Made by a program: the position numbers and the translations under genes. Positions 16,001-23,854 of a stretch of 64,000 nt of DNA are shown in pieces (positions within the stretch are counted from its first letter, which is position 1; each line of letters starts with the position of its first letter). Location: NCBI GenBank assembly GCA_036741355.1, contig DAINSK010000020.1:3592-67591 (forward strand), read 5' to 3'. The notes beneath the pieces are model-generated. The model was not told where the DNA came from and did not search any database. It was given only the letters and a program-made list of their open reading frames with translations. The stretch comes from JBBRGK01 sp036741355 (lineage in GTDB: Bacteria; Chloroflexota; Dehalococcoidia; CAUJGQ01).

Positions 16001-16266
16001 GCATTCTCGCTCAGAAAACCGTAACCGGGATGAATTGCGTCACAGCCTGCGTCTTTGGCAACGGCGATGATCTGTTCGCCATCCAGGTAGGCCGCTGCTC
16101 CAGAGCCTCGAAGGGCGCGCGACTGGTCCGCCTGGCGAGTATGCAGCGCGTCTTTGTCATCCTCCGAGTAGATAGCCACGGTGCCGATGCTGAGCTCCGC
16201 GGCGGCACGAAGGATGCGGACGGCGATCTCGCCACGGTTGGCAACCAATAGACGCGAAGGGCGCAT
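13018..16266 (-). CDS. Single-chain acyl-CoA carboxylase (BC-BCCP-CT)
   Basis: Biotin-dependent carboxylase with all domains in one chain. The biotin carboxylase with ATP-grasp covers about residues 1-450 (LLVANRGEIAVRI, EANPRLQVEHTVTE). The biotinyl domain with the ESMKMEHE biotinylation site lies near 570. Carboxyltransferase runs from about 640 to the end. It makes malonyl-, methylmalonyl- or longer carboxyacyl-CoA in the cytoplasm. Full-length single-chain relatives are about 1100 residues. Here the frame stops at codon 1083 with TAG, but 59 more family-typical codons follow in frame. The toxin-antitoxin cassette sits right behind the 3' end. Confidence 0.9.
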   Translation of the reverse strand: MRPSRLLVANRGEIAVRILRAAAELSIGTVAIYSEDDKDALHTRQADQSRALRGSGAAAYLDGEQIIAVAKDAGCDAIHPGYGFLSENAAFARCCAEAGITFIGPRFEILELFGDKVRARETAADAGVPVLAGTKGPTSLGQAREFFRSLGAGAAMMIKAIAGGGGRGVRAVEDVHQLDDAYARCQSEARAAFGNGDVYVEQLVRTARHIEVQIAGDGSGAVSHLWERDCSVQRRHQKLIEIAPAPGLPPKLRERITAAAIQLARTVRYDNIGTFEFLVDATHLSDDSPFAFIEANPRLQVEHTVTEQVTGIDLVRVQLELAGGASLESLGLLQQDVPAPRGFAIQVRVNMETMTATGDVLPSGGTLTAFDPPTGPGIRVDTFGYAGYRTSPRFDSLLAKVIANTSRPSFDDAVTRCYRALSEFRIEGISTNIPFLQSVLHHPAFRAAQLSTHFIEDHLATLIGEASTVHERRYVEARVAPDEGRPGEPQRAGARVDPNDPLAVLAYGKGAGAAAVAARPHSPIPAAPSSTAAGPDGTVAVEAPLQGTIVSVEVREGDAVHAGQAVVIMESMKMEHEIKAAVSGIVRRIAVAAGDTLYPGHPLLFIEASEVAGGDSLADEDVDLDEIRPDLSAVLDRHHRALDEARPDTVARRHAGGHQTARENIAQLFDPDTFIEYGPLVVANRHSRMSLEQLIARTPADGMIVGIGTVNGDQFEEPASRVALICYDYMVLAGTQGNRNHAKTDRMIDVAEQGRMPVVLFAEGGGGRPGDDASGGGGGSHTFSRFAQLSGLVPVVGITSGRCFAGNASLLGCCDVIIATAGSNLGMGGPAMIEGGGLGVFAPEDIGPMDVQIKNGVVDIAVADEAEAVDVAKRYLSYFQGPLSTWESPDQRRMRRIVPENRLRVYHVRFVIETLADTGSVLELRPGFGLGMVTSLIRVEGRPMGVIANNPMHLGGAIDADGADKAARFMQICDAFDLPLLYLCDTPGIMVGPEIEHTALVRHSSRMFVTGANLSIPFFTIILRKAYGLGAIAMAGGSYKVPYFTVAWPTGEFYGMGIEGSVKLGFRDQLAAIADPEERRLT

Positions 16267-16489
16267 GAGTCTCTACCCTCTTTGCAATCTGTGCAGAACC
16301 GCAGCCGGTCCTTCCCGGACTGGCATTAACCTTACATACCCTGCAGTTAAAACCGCTAGGTGGGTCAGGGCACACTGATTTCGCCGGACCCGGCGGCGCG
16401 GGGCACCGGCAGCCTGCCGGGGTGGCTCGGGACGATGCGTTGCGATGAAAGCTTGGTTGGCGAGGCGGAGCGAGGACACCAGATTGTCG

Positions 16490-16651
16490 CTACCGACGTC
16501 GCCGTGCCAGTTTAGCAAGCACTTGGTCATTCTCAGCGATTTCGGCATCAACCCCATCTGGAAAAGCCCAGACTCCAAGACCGGTGCCCGAGATGCGCAG
16601 TACGCGGCCCAGCGTTCCACCCGCGAAGGCGATGCCTGCAGGGGTCCACAA
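16490..16651 (-). CDS. Possible 53-residue protein downstream of CopG-like antitoxin
   Basis: TTG-initiated frame reading MWTPAGIAFAGGTLGRVLRI through GLGVWAFPDGVDAEIAEN to LAKLARRRR, then TAG. The composition is more protein-like than the other frames, and it begins 2 bases after the stop of the CopG-like gene. There is no strong ribosome-binding site and no family match. It could be a small partner of the antitoxin or a chance frame. Confidence 0.25.
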   Translation of the reverse strand: MWTPAGIAFAGGTLGRVLRISGTGLGVWAFPDGVDAEIAENDQVLAKLARRRR

Positions 16652-16653
16652 CG

Positions 16654-16866
16654 TTACCTATCGGTGTGTTCCGCAACCTTCGCCGCTTCGGACAGGCGCT
16701 CGCGCGCCCGTTGGAACAGAGTGCCCGTCGGTCTAGGAGTCGAGCGCAGGAATTCTGGCGTCGCGCAATGCGTTGACCAGAATTTGTCCTCCTCTTCTTC
16801 ATTGGCGAAGTCAGGTATGTCCGCCTCGCTGTAGATCGGTTCCATATCCACTCGTAGCGCCTCCAT
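16654..16866 (-). CDS. CopG/BrnA-like antitoxin protein
   Basis: A 70-residue acidic protein. The central IPDFANEEEEDKFWSTH is the hallmark of a CopG-family antitoxin group (IPxFxxExEExxFW). A basic helix (FQRARERLSEAAKVAE) follows, where a ribbon-helix-helix DNA-binding part would be. It probably represses its own promoter and neutralises a toxin, but no BrnT-like toxin gene is seen next to it. An internal ATG at residue 8 is a possible start. Confidence 0.6.
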   Translation of the reverse strand: MEALRVDMEPIYSEADIPDFANEEEEDKFWSTHCATPEFLRSTPRPTGTLFQRARERLSEAAKVAEHTDR

Positions 16867-16923
16867 CGCCCTTACCTTCGAGTGTACTCTTCCGCCTCAT
16901 TCGACCGTGTTTCGGGTAGGTCC

Positions 16924-17853
16924 TTATGCGAGGATCTCCACCGTATCAGTATCCCGGACGATGTGGCCGGGTCCGACCTGCTGGCCGTCGAACCTGGCGG
17001 AAGGGCCCCAGATCCGGGCGCCGCGGCATTCGGCGGCAAGTTCGTTGTGGATGGCGGTCGCCACATCCAGCACCGTTGCGCCATCTTCGAGCGCCAGCGG
17101 CCGCTCGTCGGTGCGGCCGTTCGTCCGTAGGAAGACGCGGATCAGCCCCGTAAGTAGCCAGACCGCCTCTTTGAAGGCGTTGAGGCTGTCGTCGTCGATG
17201 ATTGATACGCCGACCACGAGCAGGTCCGGCACCGCGAGCCGCAGCCGCTCCAGGTCCTCTTCGGTCGCTTCGTCGGTTTTGGTGGCAGCGAGCATCTCCG
17301 GCATATCGATGCCGGCGGCGGCCACCTCGCTCCGAACTACCTGCAACTGCTCGATCGGCGCCGTCACGTCGTGGCAGTACACGACCGCGTCGGCGTCACG
17401 CAGCACGCCCAGCAAAGCGCGGCCGCCGCCTCGGTCCTCATAGGCGCCCGCAATCAGGCCGGGAATCTCGACCAACTGTACGAGAACGCCGCCGATGTTG
17501 GTGAGCGCGGGTACGGGGCGTTGCGTCGTGAACGCGTAATTGCCGATCTTGATCTGAACATGCGACAGCGCATGCAGTAGCGATGACTTACCAGCGTTCG
17601 GGGCGCCGACCAGCGCAACCTGCGCCGCGCCTTCACGCCGTACCGCGATCGAGTCGCGGTGCACGACGCGCGCCCGAAGCCTCGTCTCTTCGACCTGTTG
17701 GTTCAGCCACTTGCGAATATCGGCGTACGGGCCGTTGCGATAGTCTGGCAGATCGGTAATTGCATCGCGCAGCACTCGCAGCCGCTCGGTGCCTTCCTTG
17801 CCGACCAACCGACGTTTGATCACCTGCGTCATGGTGCGATGGGGCATAGGCAC
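16924..17853 (-). CDS. DRG/Obg-family GTPase with TGS domain
   Basis: About 309 residues. An N-terminal helical region is followed by a G domain with P-loop GAPNAGKSSLLHAL and then a C-terminal TGS domain (ALEDGATVLDVATAIHNEL to DTDTVEILA). Relatives are ribosome-associated regulatory GTPases. Two motifs deviate: G3 is EIPGL instead of D-x-P-G-L, and G4 reads TKTD instead of NKxD, so nucleotide specificity may be altered. GTG 17853 is chosen because AGGAG precedes it by nine bases. The gene is alone on the minus strand. Confidence 0.85.
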   Translation of the reverse strand: MPMPHRTMTQVIKRRLVGKEGTERLRVLRDAITDLPDYRNGPYADIRKWLNQQVEETRLRARVVHRDSIAVRREGAAQVALVGAPNAGKSSLLHALSHVQIKIGNYAFTTQRPVPALTNIGGVLVQLVEIPGLIAGAYEDRGGGRALLGVLRDADAVVYCHDVTAPIEQLQVVRSEVAAAGIDMPEMLAATKTDEATEEDLERLRLAVPDLLVVGVSIIDDDSLNAFKEAVWLLTGLIRVFLRTNGRTDERPLALEDGATVLDVATAIHNELAAECRGARIWGPSARFDGQQVGPGHIVRDTDTVEILA

Positions 17854-17959
17854 GTGGACACGCTCCTGGAAACTATGAAGGTCATAGCAGGAGGGTGCGC
17901 ATGCCCGATGGCCGTGCAATGGCGGAATGCCGTGCTAGCCGGTGGGAAGTGCGTCCTAC

Positions 17960-17997
17960 CCGCTGCTTACAGGGACGCCACTGGGCGTAAGCAGCGG
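17960..17997. repeat. Perfect 11-bp inverted repeat (stem-loop)
   Basis: CCGCTGCTTAC at 17960-17970 and GTAAGCAGCGG at 17987-17997 form a perfect stem with a 16-base loop. It lies in the 448-base gene-free stretch between the GTPase and the zinc-finger-like gene. There is no T-tract, so it is not a standard terminator. The rest of this stretch up to 18177 shows nothing recognisable. Confidence 0.5.
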
Positions 17998-18177
17998 ATT
18001 AGCCGTTCTTATTGCAGACGGTTTGGAGCCAGGCACGTTCACGTGCGAGTGCCATGGGACTGAACCTCACGAAAGTGTGGCGGACAAATCCAGCCTTGGT
18101 AGAAACGTTACCACAACCGGACGCGCGGCGGAGGAAACGGCCCCGTTGAGGGCGTGGCAGTGCCGATGACGTGAGGC

Positions 18178-18300
18178 CGGCCTCCCCTCCCGGCCCCTCT
18201 CCGATGCGGAGAGGGGAGCTCGTTGCAGCACCCAAGGATCGCCTTTCCCTGCAGCGGGGCAGCGTAGCGTGTCCTCTTGAGGGAAAGGTAAGGGATAGGG
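18178..18300. repeat. C-rich stem-loop repeat, copy A
   Basis: The first hairpin at 18194-18216 has arms CCCCTCTCCG and CGGAGAGGGG around ATG. A second C-rich to G-rich pairing (CTTTCCCTGCAGCGGGG ... GGGAAAGG) follows about 40 bases later. Identical first hairpins occur at 32733-32755 and 50978-51000, with a near-identical one at 62699-62721. Dispersed intergenic repeat; non-coding. Confidence 0.65.
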
Positions 18301-18301
18301 G

Positions 18302-18844
18302 TCAACGATGCATAGCGTCCAGGGCGTGCTGGGTGGCGATCGCGATCGCCTGGGAGGCGGGCAGGCCACGGTCGGCGACAGCGCGGAGGTCTGAGAGGGT
18401 GACCGGCACACGGTTGGCAGCGCCGCAAGAGCAGCGCAGGTCGAAGACAAATTCACCGGGCGGCGCCTTCGACGGGCGGGCTGTAAACGTATGCCCAGGT
18501 GGCGCTGAGGGAGCGTAACCCGGTTGTACGGGCGGTGGCGTAGTGCGCATAAGGGCCGGCACGGAACCGATTCGCGAAGCGCTCGCGGCGGCGGCGCGCC
18601 GGCGTATGGGCGGCGGCGAGCCATCGGGCGGCAGCGGACGTCCATCCGGTCCGACTGCTGGCCGCGGCGGAGAGGCCGCGCGGCCGGCAGAGAGAGACTG
18701 GTGGGGCGGATACAACGAACGATAGGCCGCGGGCCGGCCGGCTTGCTGCGGTCCGGCCGCGACCTCGACCCCCGCCCAGCCAGCTTTGCGGCTGGCCGCG
18801 AGGCCGGCGCCGGAACCGCCTTTCATCCCGGCGATAAAGATCAT
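18302..18844 (-). CDS. Hypothetical protein with proline-rich linker and Cys-x-Cys C-domain
   Basis: A 180-residue protein coupled by ATGA overlap to the upstream membrane protease gene. Residues 1-110 are Gly/Pro/Ala-rich and probably disordered. The C-terminal part is compact: FVFDLRCSCGAANRVPVTLSDLRAVA then ASQAIAIATQHALDAM. CSCG may bind metal with other ligands but the full set is not visible. The tight coupling suggests a substrate or partner of the protease. No family recognised. Confidence 0.55.
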   Translation of the reverse strand: MIFIAGMKGGSGAGLAASRKAGWAGVEVAAGPQQAGRPAAYRSLYPPHQSLSAGRAASPPRPAVGPDGRPLPPDGSPPPIRRRAAAASASRIGSVPALMRTTPPPVQPGYAPSAPPGHTFTARPSKAPPGEFVFDLRCSCGAANRVPVTLSDLRAVADRGLPASQAIAIATQHALDAMHR

Positions 18845-19659
18845 CGGTTTACCTTGGCCGCCTGCTGGATTACGGTTTGCGCAAGGTTGATTGGGACTGC
18901 GAAGCCTAGGCCGGAGAACGTATTGCTGCCGTCGGCGTTATCCAACAGGGTGTTGATTCCGATCACTTCACCACGTCCGTTGAGCAGCGGCCCGCCCGAG
19001 TTGCCGGGATTGATCGCTGCATCCGACTGGATCAGATGATTCATCTGCGGTCCCTGCGTGTCCTGAAACGTCCTGTCCAGTCCGCTGATGATCCCTTCGG
19101 TGAGCGACGCCTCGTAGCCGAGCGGATTGCCGATCGCCAGCACCGGCTGGCCCACGTACAGCTTGCTCGGATCGCCGAGCTTCGCCGGGTGCAGCGTCCC
19201 CGAGGGGGCGTTGACGCCGATGACGGCGAGGTCGTTGTCCGGATCCGTTGCCAGCACCGTCGCGTCGAGGCTACGCCCGTTGTTCAGGACCACCTGGATT
19301 CTTGACGCACCCTCGATGACGTGATTGTTGGTGAGGATCCGCCCGCTGTTGTCGAGCACGATGCCCGTGCCCTCGCCGTCGTCACGGCTCCGCCGGCGAA
19401 TCGTCGTCGTGTTCACCGTCACGACCGACGGACGAACCTGGCTGAAGATCCCCGCTGCGTCGAGACCGTTTTTCGCCACGGTCCCGTCGCCGCCTGACCG
19501 CGTATCGCTGACGCGAACACCCGTCCCGCTGGTCGCCGAGTGGCCGCTGCCGGAGCTGCCGCCGAACGCCTGCGTCAGCCCGAACATGAGCCCCGCCCCG
19601 ACGATGCCGCCGAGCAGGCTCCCTATCAGTACCGAACTCCACCACAACCCCCGCATCAT
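18841..19659 (-). CDS. Membrane-anchored HtrA-like trypsin protease without PDZ
   Basis: A 272-residue protein with one N-terminal membrane segment (WWSSVLIGSLLGGIVGAGLM), a Ser/Gly-rich linker and a trypsin-like domain. The triad is visible: His in LTNNHVIEG, Asp in DPDNDLAVIGV, Ser in NPGNSGGPLL. It should act outside the membrane as a quality-control or processing protease. The PDZ domain usual in HtrA/DegP is missing. ATG 19659 is chosen with GGAGGG upstream; further in-frame codons upstream lack support. Confidence 0.88.
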   Translation of the reverse strand: MMRGLWWSSVLIGSLLGGIVGAGLMFGLTQAFGGSSGSGHSATSGTGVRVSDTRSGGDGTVAKNGLDAAGIFSQVRPSVVTVNTTTIRRRSRDDGEGTGIVLDNSGRILTNNHVIEGASRIQVVLNNGRSLDATVLATDPDNDLAVIGVNAPSGTLHPAKLGDPSKLYVGQPVLAIGNPLGYEASLTEGIISGLDRTFQDTQGPQMNHLIQSDAAINPGNSGGPLLNGRGEVIGINTLLDNADGSNTFSGLGFAVPINLAQTVIQQAAKVNR

Positions 19660-19960
19660 CACAACCACCCTCCGTGTCTTGAACCGGTACCGAGGTCCAA
19701 TATTGGCGAGCATTCGTCCCGGCCGCCTGCCGTACGGCAGAGGCGACGGGCGGCTATCCAGCTATTTTCCAGCATCGCTCCCCGATCGGACGGCGTGCAA
19801 TAGCGAGCGCGGCGCCGCCCGCCGTTTGCAGCCCCGAAGCGGTCAGGGTACGCTCGATCGTGAAAGCGATTCCTGCCACTCAGGGCGGGTTCAGGTCGTA
19901 CCGCTGCGGATGAGCCTCCAACCAAGCCCGGATCCTGGCCACTCCCCCTCAAATGCACCA

Positions 19961-20707
19961 ATGCCCGCCGTCATCCTCGCGGCCGGAATCGGATCGCGCC
20001 TCGCCGGTGCAGCGCGCGGTCTGCCAAAGGCGTTGGTGCCCGTGTGCGGACGTCCCTTGTTGAGCTACACGCTCGAGGGACTGGCGCTGGCAGGCGTGCG
20101 CGAGGCGCATGTGGTTGTGGGTCACCGTGGCGCTGAGGTGCGCGCGGCGCTCGGGCCGATGAATGGATTTGGGATCGATATCTCTCCGGTGGAGAACGTG
20201 CGTTACCGGCTTCCGAACGGCAGCTCGCTGGCAGCGGCTTACGCTGCTGTCGGAAACCGACCGTTCCTGTTGCTCATGGCCGACCACCTGTTCAGCGACG
20301 CGGCAATTGACCTGATGTTGCAATCGAAGCACGGGTTCGCGATCGGCGTCGACCGGGGACCAATGCCGGTCGAGCGACTTACCGACGCGACGCGGGTTCA
20401 AATGGGGCGAAATGGACTCGTGAAGCGTTTCAGCAAGCGGCTGCGACGGTGGGATGCGATCGACGCCGGCATCTTCCGCTGCCTGCCCTCCGTGTTTGAC
20501 GCGATCGACGTGCTGGGTGAAGCGACCGAGTTAAGCGCGATCATGACGGCGGTCGCCGGACGGGAGCCGTTCCATACGGTCGATCTGACCGGCTCGTTCT
20601 GGCTCGACGTGGACACGCCCGCCGACCTGGCGGCAGCCGAGAGCTTGGTAGGGAATTGGGCGGGCGGCGGCGCCGCCGGGCAGTCGGCAGTCGGCAGTAG
20701 GCAGTAG
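19961..20707 (+). CDS. Sugar/inositol-phosphate nucleotidyltransferase
   Basis: A 248-residue nucleotidyltransferase of the GT-A-like fold. It has the signature AVILAAGIGSRL...GLPKALVPVCGRPLL at residues 3-33, LLLMADHLF with the metal-binding Asp, and FWLDVDTPADL near the C-terminus. The DH in MADHLF and the overall length resemble the CTP:inositol-1-phosphate cytidylyltransferase domain, but the exact substrate is uncertain. An in-frame ATG at 19910 would add 17 residues. The last residues and stop come from the heptamer repeat at 20679-20709. Confidence 0.8.
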   Translation: MPAVILAAGIGSRLAGAARGLPKALVPVCGRPLLSYTLEGLALAGVREAHVVVGHRGAEVRAALGPMNGFGIDISPVENVRYRLPNGSSLAAAYAAVGNRPFLLLMADHLFSDAAIDLMLQSKHGFAIGVDRGPMPVERLTDATRVQMGRNGLVKRFSKRLRRWDAIDAGIFRCLPSVFDAIDVLGEATELSAIMTAVAGREPFHTVDLTGSFWLDVDTPADLAAAESLVGNWAGGGAAGQSAVGSRQ

Positions 20708-20709
20708 GT
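20679..20709. repeat. Tandem GGCAGTC/GGCAGTA heptamers at a gene end
   Basis: Four consecutive 7-bp units, two GGCAGTC then two GGCAGTA, followed by GGTC. They overlap the end of the nucleotidyltransferase gene and supply its TAG stop. The same motif in opposite orientation lies just after the DUF2089 stop (34475-34497), and a shorter one after the SHOCT-like gene (30903-30925). Confidence 0.6.
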
Positions 20710-20857
20710 CGGCCTGGCAGTGGACGGCCGACGGTGGTGGAACGGGGTTCCTCGGTACGTCATGGCCAGTAAGGCTCCTTGACGGCTTCCTGTTAGAACA
20801 CCCATTCTACGTGGGACACCCTGCCGCGGCTTTGGGCGGCTTGGGAAACCCGGTGCG

Positions 20858-21589
20858 ATGGGAAAATCCAATCGCCGCGGCAAGCAAGGGACATTCAGCA
20901 GCGCGCGGCTGCTCGCCCTGCCGGTCCTACTGCTGACGGCGCTGTTTGGTTTCGTCATGTCGTTTAGGCCCGTGCGGCTGACGACGTTGGCATTGTTTTC
21001 GGGGCTGGCGCTCTTCGCGATCGAGGCCATTGCCCTGGCGGGGTTGTGGGGTAAATCACATCGCACGGCGTTCCAGGCCAGCCTTGCAATTGCGTATGGC
21101 GCTTCGCTGGCCGCGTTGGTCTTTGCATGGTGGCGATACCGGGGACGCCGAAGACTCCGGGTCCGCCGCTTCGAGTCGCTGCTTGCGCTCACGCCAACCG
21201 GGTTCGAGATCGAGGTGGGGCGGCTGCTGCACGATATCGGCTATCGAAACGTCGAACATCTAGGCGGCGCGGGCGACCTGACGGCCGACCTGCGCTGCCG
21301 GGACAAATCCGGGCAGCCGGTTGTCGTGCAGTGCAAGCGCTACGCCCCCGGCCGGCGCGTCGGTTCGGCCGACCTTCAAGCGTTCATCGGCATGATGACC
21401 GTGCACCACGAGGCGCAGCGGGGGATCTTCGTCACCACGGCGGAGTTCACCGGACCGGCGACCGACCTCGCGGGCCTGCACGGCGTTCGTTTGATGGATG
21501 GGCCGCTGCTGGCCCGGTTGATCATGGAGGTGCGCGGGTCTGCAGAAGGCGAGATTACGGCTGCCGGGTACTCGGCCGATCGCGCATAG
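20858..21589 (+). CDS. Membrane-anchored Mrr-type restriction endonuclease-like protein
   Basis: A 243-residue protein. Residues 14-85 contain two to three hydrophobic helices. The C-terminal half is an Mrr_cat-like PD-(D/E)xK nuclease domain: GFEIEVGRLLHDIGY, DLTADLRCRD with the catalytic Asp, and VVVQCKRY with the Q-x-K motif. It likely cleaves modified or foreign DNA near the membrane. The same layout is known in many bacteria as a stand-alone gene. No methyltransferase is adjacent. ATG with no obvious upstream overlap. Confidence 0.82.
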   Translation: MGKSNRRGKQGTFSSARLLALPVLLLTALFGFVMSFRPVRLTTLALFSGLALFAIEAIALAGLWGKSHRTAFQASLAIAYGASLAALVFAWWRYRGRRRLRVRRFESLLALTPTGFEIEVGRLLHDIGYRNVEHLGGAGDLTADLRCRDKSGQPVVVQCKRYAPGRRVGSADLQAFIGMMTVHHEAQRGIFVTTAEFTGPATDLAGLHGVRLMDGPLLARLIMEVRGSAEGEITAAGYSADRA

Positions 21590-21824
21590 CTGGCCCCTGC
21601 GAGACTTGGCCCTCACGTCTCGTCTTCCCGAGCTTGCGGAGCCGGCATCGCCGCCGGTATCCCCCTGCCCAGATGCCATCATCCGGCATATACTCATCAA
21701 CGACCTTGACGTCGGACTTCCGGTTCCCTATGAGACCCTGGTGAAGGGTCTCGCGGCGACGGCTCATGTTCCGGCAAAATCACCTTCCCGGCCGTCGGGA
21801 CGGCCGGAGCTAATTCGACGGGGT

Positions 21825-23057
21825 GTGCTCGTGGTCGAGGAGCAGGCAAGCGGCAGGGCCGGCGCGTACGGTGGTGCCGAGACCGAGCACGATCGGCTCG
21901 TGCGGCTCAATCGCGAGCTCTCGGTGCTCAACGCCATCGCCGAGGGGCTGAACCGCTCGGTGGACCTACGGGAAGCACTGCAGCGCGCCCTCGTGCTAGT
22001 GACGGAGCTGCTGGGCCTGCGCGCTGGTTGGGTGTGGCTTGTCGACGAGGAGACCGGCGAGCCGGAGCTCGTGGCCGCCCAGGCGCTACCACCAGTCCTG
22101 CGTGACGAGCCGAACCGCATGACGAGCATGTGCCTCTGCCTGCGTACCTTCATCCGCGGAGACCTTACGGGCGCGGCCAACATCAATGTGCTGGAGTGCA
22201 GCCGGCTATGGGGTCTGGACAGGGGGACGGAGGGCCTGCTCCACCACGCCAGCATTCCGCTGTATTCGGGCCAGCGGCGGCTGGGTGTGATGAACGTCGC
22301 TGCCCCCGACTGGCGCCGGCTGGACGCCGACGAGCTGGAGCTGCTCCACACAATCGGCTACCAGATGGGTATCGCCGTCGAGCGGGCGCGACTGCACGCG
22401 CGCGCCGCCCAGACGGCGACCGTCGAGGAGCGGCTGCGGCTGGCGCGCGAGCTGCACGACTCGCTCGCCCAATCGATCACGGGGGTCGGCCTCCAACTCG
22501 AGGCGGCTGATGCGTTGTTCGACCGCTCCCCCGACGCGGCCCGGGCGAGGCTTCATGAGGCCCTGCGGCAGACGCGGGTAGCCCTCGAGGAGATGCGCAC
22601 CGTGGTGCGGGACCTGCGCACGGGCACGCTCGAGAGCAAGCCGCTGCCCGAGTCTTTGCGTGAGCTCGGCGCCCGTGACACCGAGCTGTATGGTCTCGAC
22701 GTCCAGGTGACCTGTGCCGGGCATGGCGGACGGCTGGCGCCCGTGCTGGAGTCGAACCTCTTTCGCATTGCCCAGGAGGCGCTGACGAACACGGCGAAGC
22801 ACGCGTCGGCGCAGCACGCCTGGGTGCGGCTCGAGGTCGGGGACGAGGTCGTCACACTCACCGTCGAGGATGACGGTTGTGGATTCGATCCGGAGTTCCT
22901 GGGCGTGCGTTCCCGGGAGCGCGCCCAGCACGGATACGGCATCGGCGGTATCCAGGAGCGGACACGGCTCTTGGGCGGCCGCCAGACCTTGATAAGCGCG
23001 CCGGGCCAGGGCACCGAGATCCAGGTCGTCATCCCACTAGATAGAGAGCCCAGGTGA
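21825..23057 (+). CDS. GAF-domain sensor histidine kinase (NarX/DegS type)
   Basis: About 410 residues. A GAF domain (about 40-190) precedes a HisKA_3 dimerisation helix with the phospho-acceptor in LARELHDSLAQ and a HATPase_c domain (EALTNTAKHASA, DDGCGFDPEF, GIGGIQERTRLLGG). No membrane segments, so it senses a cytoplasmic signal. It phosphorylates the NarL-type regulator overlapping it by four bases. Open frame extends upstream to 21606, but that stretch is not protein-like. GTG 21825 or 21831 is the probable start. Confidence 0.85.
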   Translation: MLVVEEQASGRAGAYGGAETEHDRLVRLNRELSVLNAIAEGLNRSVDLREALQRALVLVTELLGLRAGWVWLVDEETGEPELVAAQALPPVLRDEPNRMTSMCLCLRTFIRGDLTGAANINVLECSRLWGLDRGTEGLLHHASIPLYSGQRRLGVMNVAAPDWRRLDADELELLHTIGYQMGIAVERARLHARAAQTATVEERLRLARELHDSLAQSITGVGLQLEAADALFDRSPDAARARLHEALRQTRVALEEMRTVVRDLRTGTLESKPLPESLRELGARDTELYGLDVQVTCAGHGGRLAPVLESNLFRIAQEALTNTAKHASAQHAWVRLEVGDEVVTLTVEDDGCGFDPEFLGVRSRERAQHGYGIGGIQERTRLLGGRQTLISAPGQGTEIQVVIPLDREPR

Positions 23058-23698
23058 GCGAGCGCATCCGCATCCTCCTGGCGGATGACCACCCGACGCT
23101 GCGCGCCGGGCTGCGCGCGATCCTGGAAACGGTGGAGGATATCGAGGTCTCGGGCGAGGCGGCCAACGGCCGGGAGGCGGTGGACCGCTCCATCGCGCGG
23201 CGGCCCGACGTAGTCCTGATGGACCTGGAGATGCCGGTACTGGACGGTGTCGAGGCCACGCGAGAGCTCCATCAGCGCCTGCCCGGGACGGCCGTGATCG
23301 TGTTTACCGCCTTCGACACGGACGAGCGCATCGTCGCTGCGGTCGAGGCCGGCGCGCGGGGGTACCTCTTGAAAGGGGCCACCCGCGACGAGATCATTCG
23401 GGCGATCCGTGTCGCCCGCGACGGCGGCACGCTGCTGCAACCGGAAATCGCCGCCAAGCTGTTGCGCCTGATGAACAAACCGCGCGCATCGCACGGCCCG
23501 GACGCGCTCAGCGAGCGGGAGCGAGAGGTGCTGGTACTGGTGGTGGACGGCCTGACGAACAAGGAGATCGCCGCCCGGCTCACCATCAGCGAGCGGACGG
23601 CGAAGTTCCACGTCGCCTCGATCCTCGCCAAGCTCGGCGTCGCCAGCCGTGCCGCCGCCGTGCGGGTCGCTCTGGAGCGCCGCCTGGTGGATCGATGA
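23054..23698 (+). CDS. NarL/FixJ-family response regulator
   Basis: A 214-residue two-domain regulator. The receiver shows LLADDHPTLR, the phospho-Asp in VLMDLEMPVLDG and the conserved Lys in YLLKGATRDE. The LuxR-type HTH is LSEREREVLVLVVDGLTNKE followed by ISERTAKFHVASILAKLG. GTGA overlap with the kinase gene makes it the obvious partner. Target genes are unknown; the adjacent Mrr nuclease and Rieske genes are candidates by position only. Confidence 0.92.
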   Translation: MSERIRILLADDHPTLRAGLRAILETVEDIEVSGEAANGREAVDRSIARRPDVVLMDLEMPVLDGVEATRELHQRLPGTAVIVFTAFDTDERIVAAVEAGARGYLLKGATRDEIIRAIRVARDGGTLLQPEIAAKLLRLMNKPRASHGPDALSEREREVLVLVVDGLTNKEIAARLTISERTAKFHVASILAKLGVASRAAAVRVALERRLVDR

Positions 23699-23854
23699 AT
23701 CGCGACGGCAGGCGACGGGCCATGGGCCGGTGCGATGGCGACCGAATGCGCTAGCCACCTGTCCAAACGATCAGCCCCAAACAGGCGTACCGGCCAGTGA
23801 CGCGCACCGGCGTCGAGCGGACACTATCGGTAGACCGGGAGGTGGGGGTGGCAA

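Noticed and set aside
20679..20709. Possible short CRISPR-like array
   Set aside because: Units are 7 bp with no spacers and no cas genes are present.
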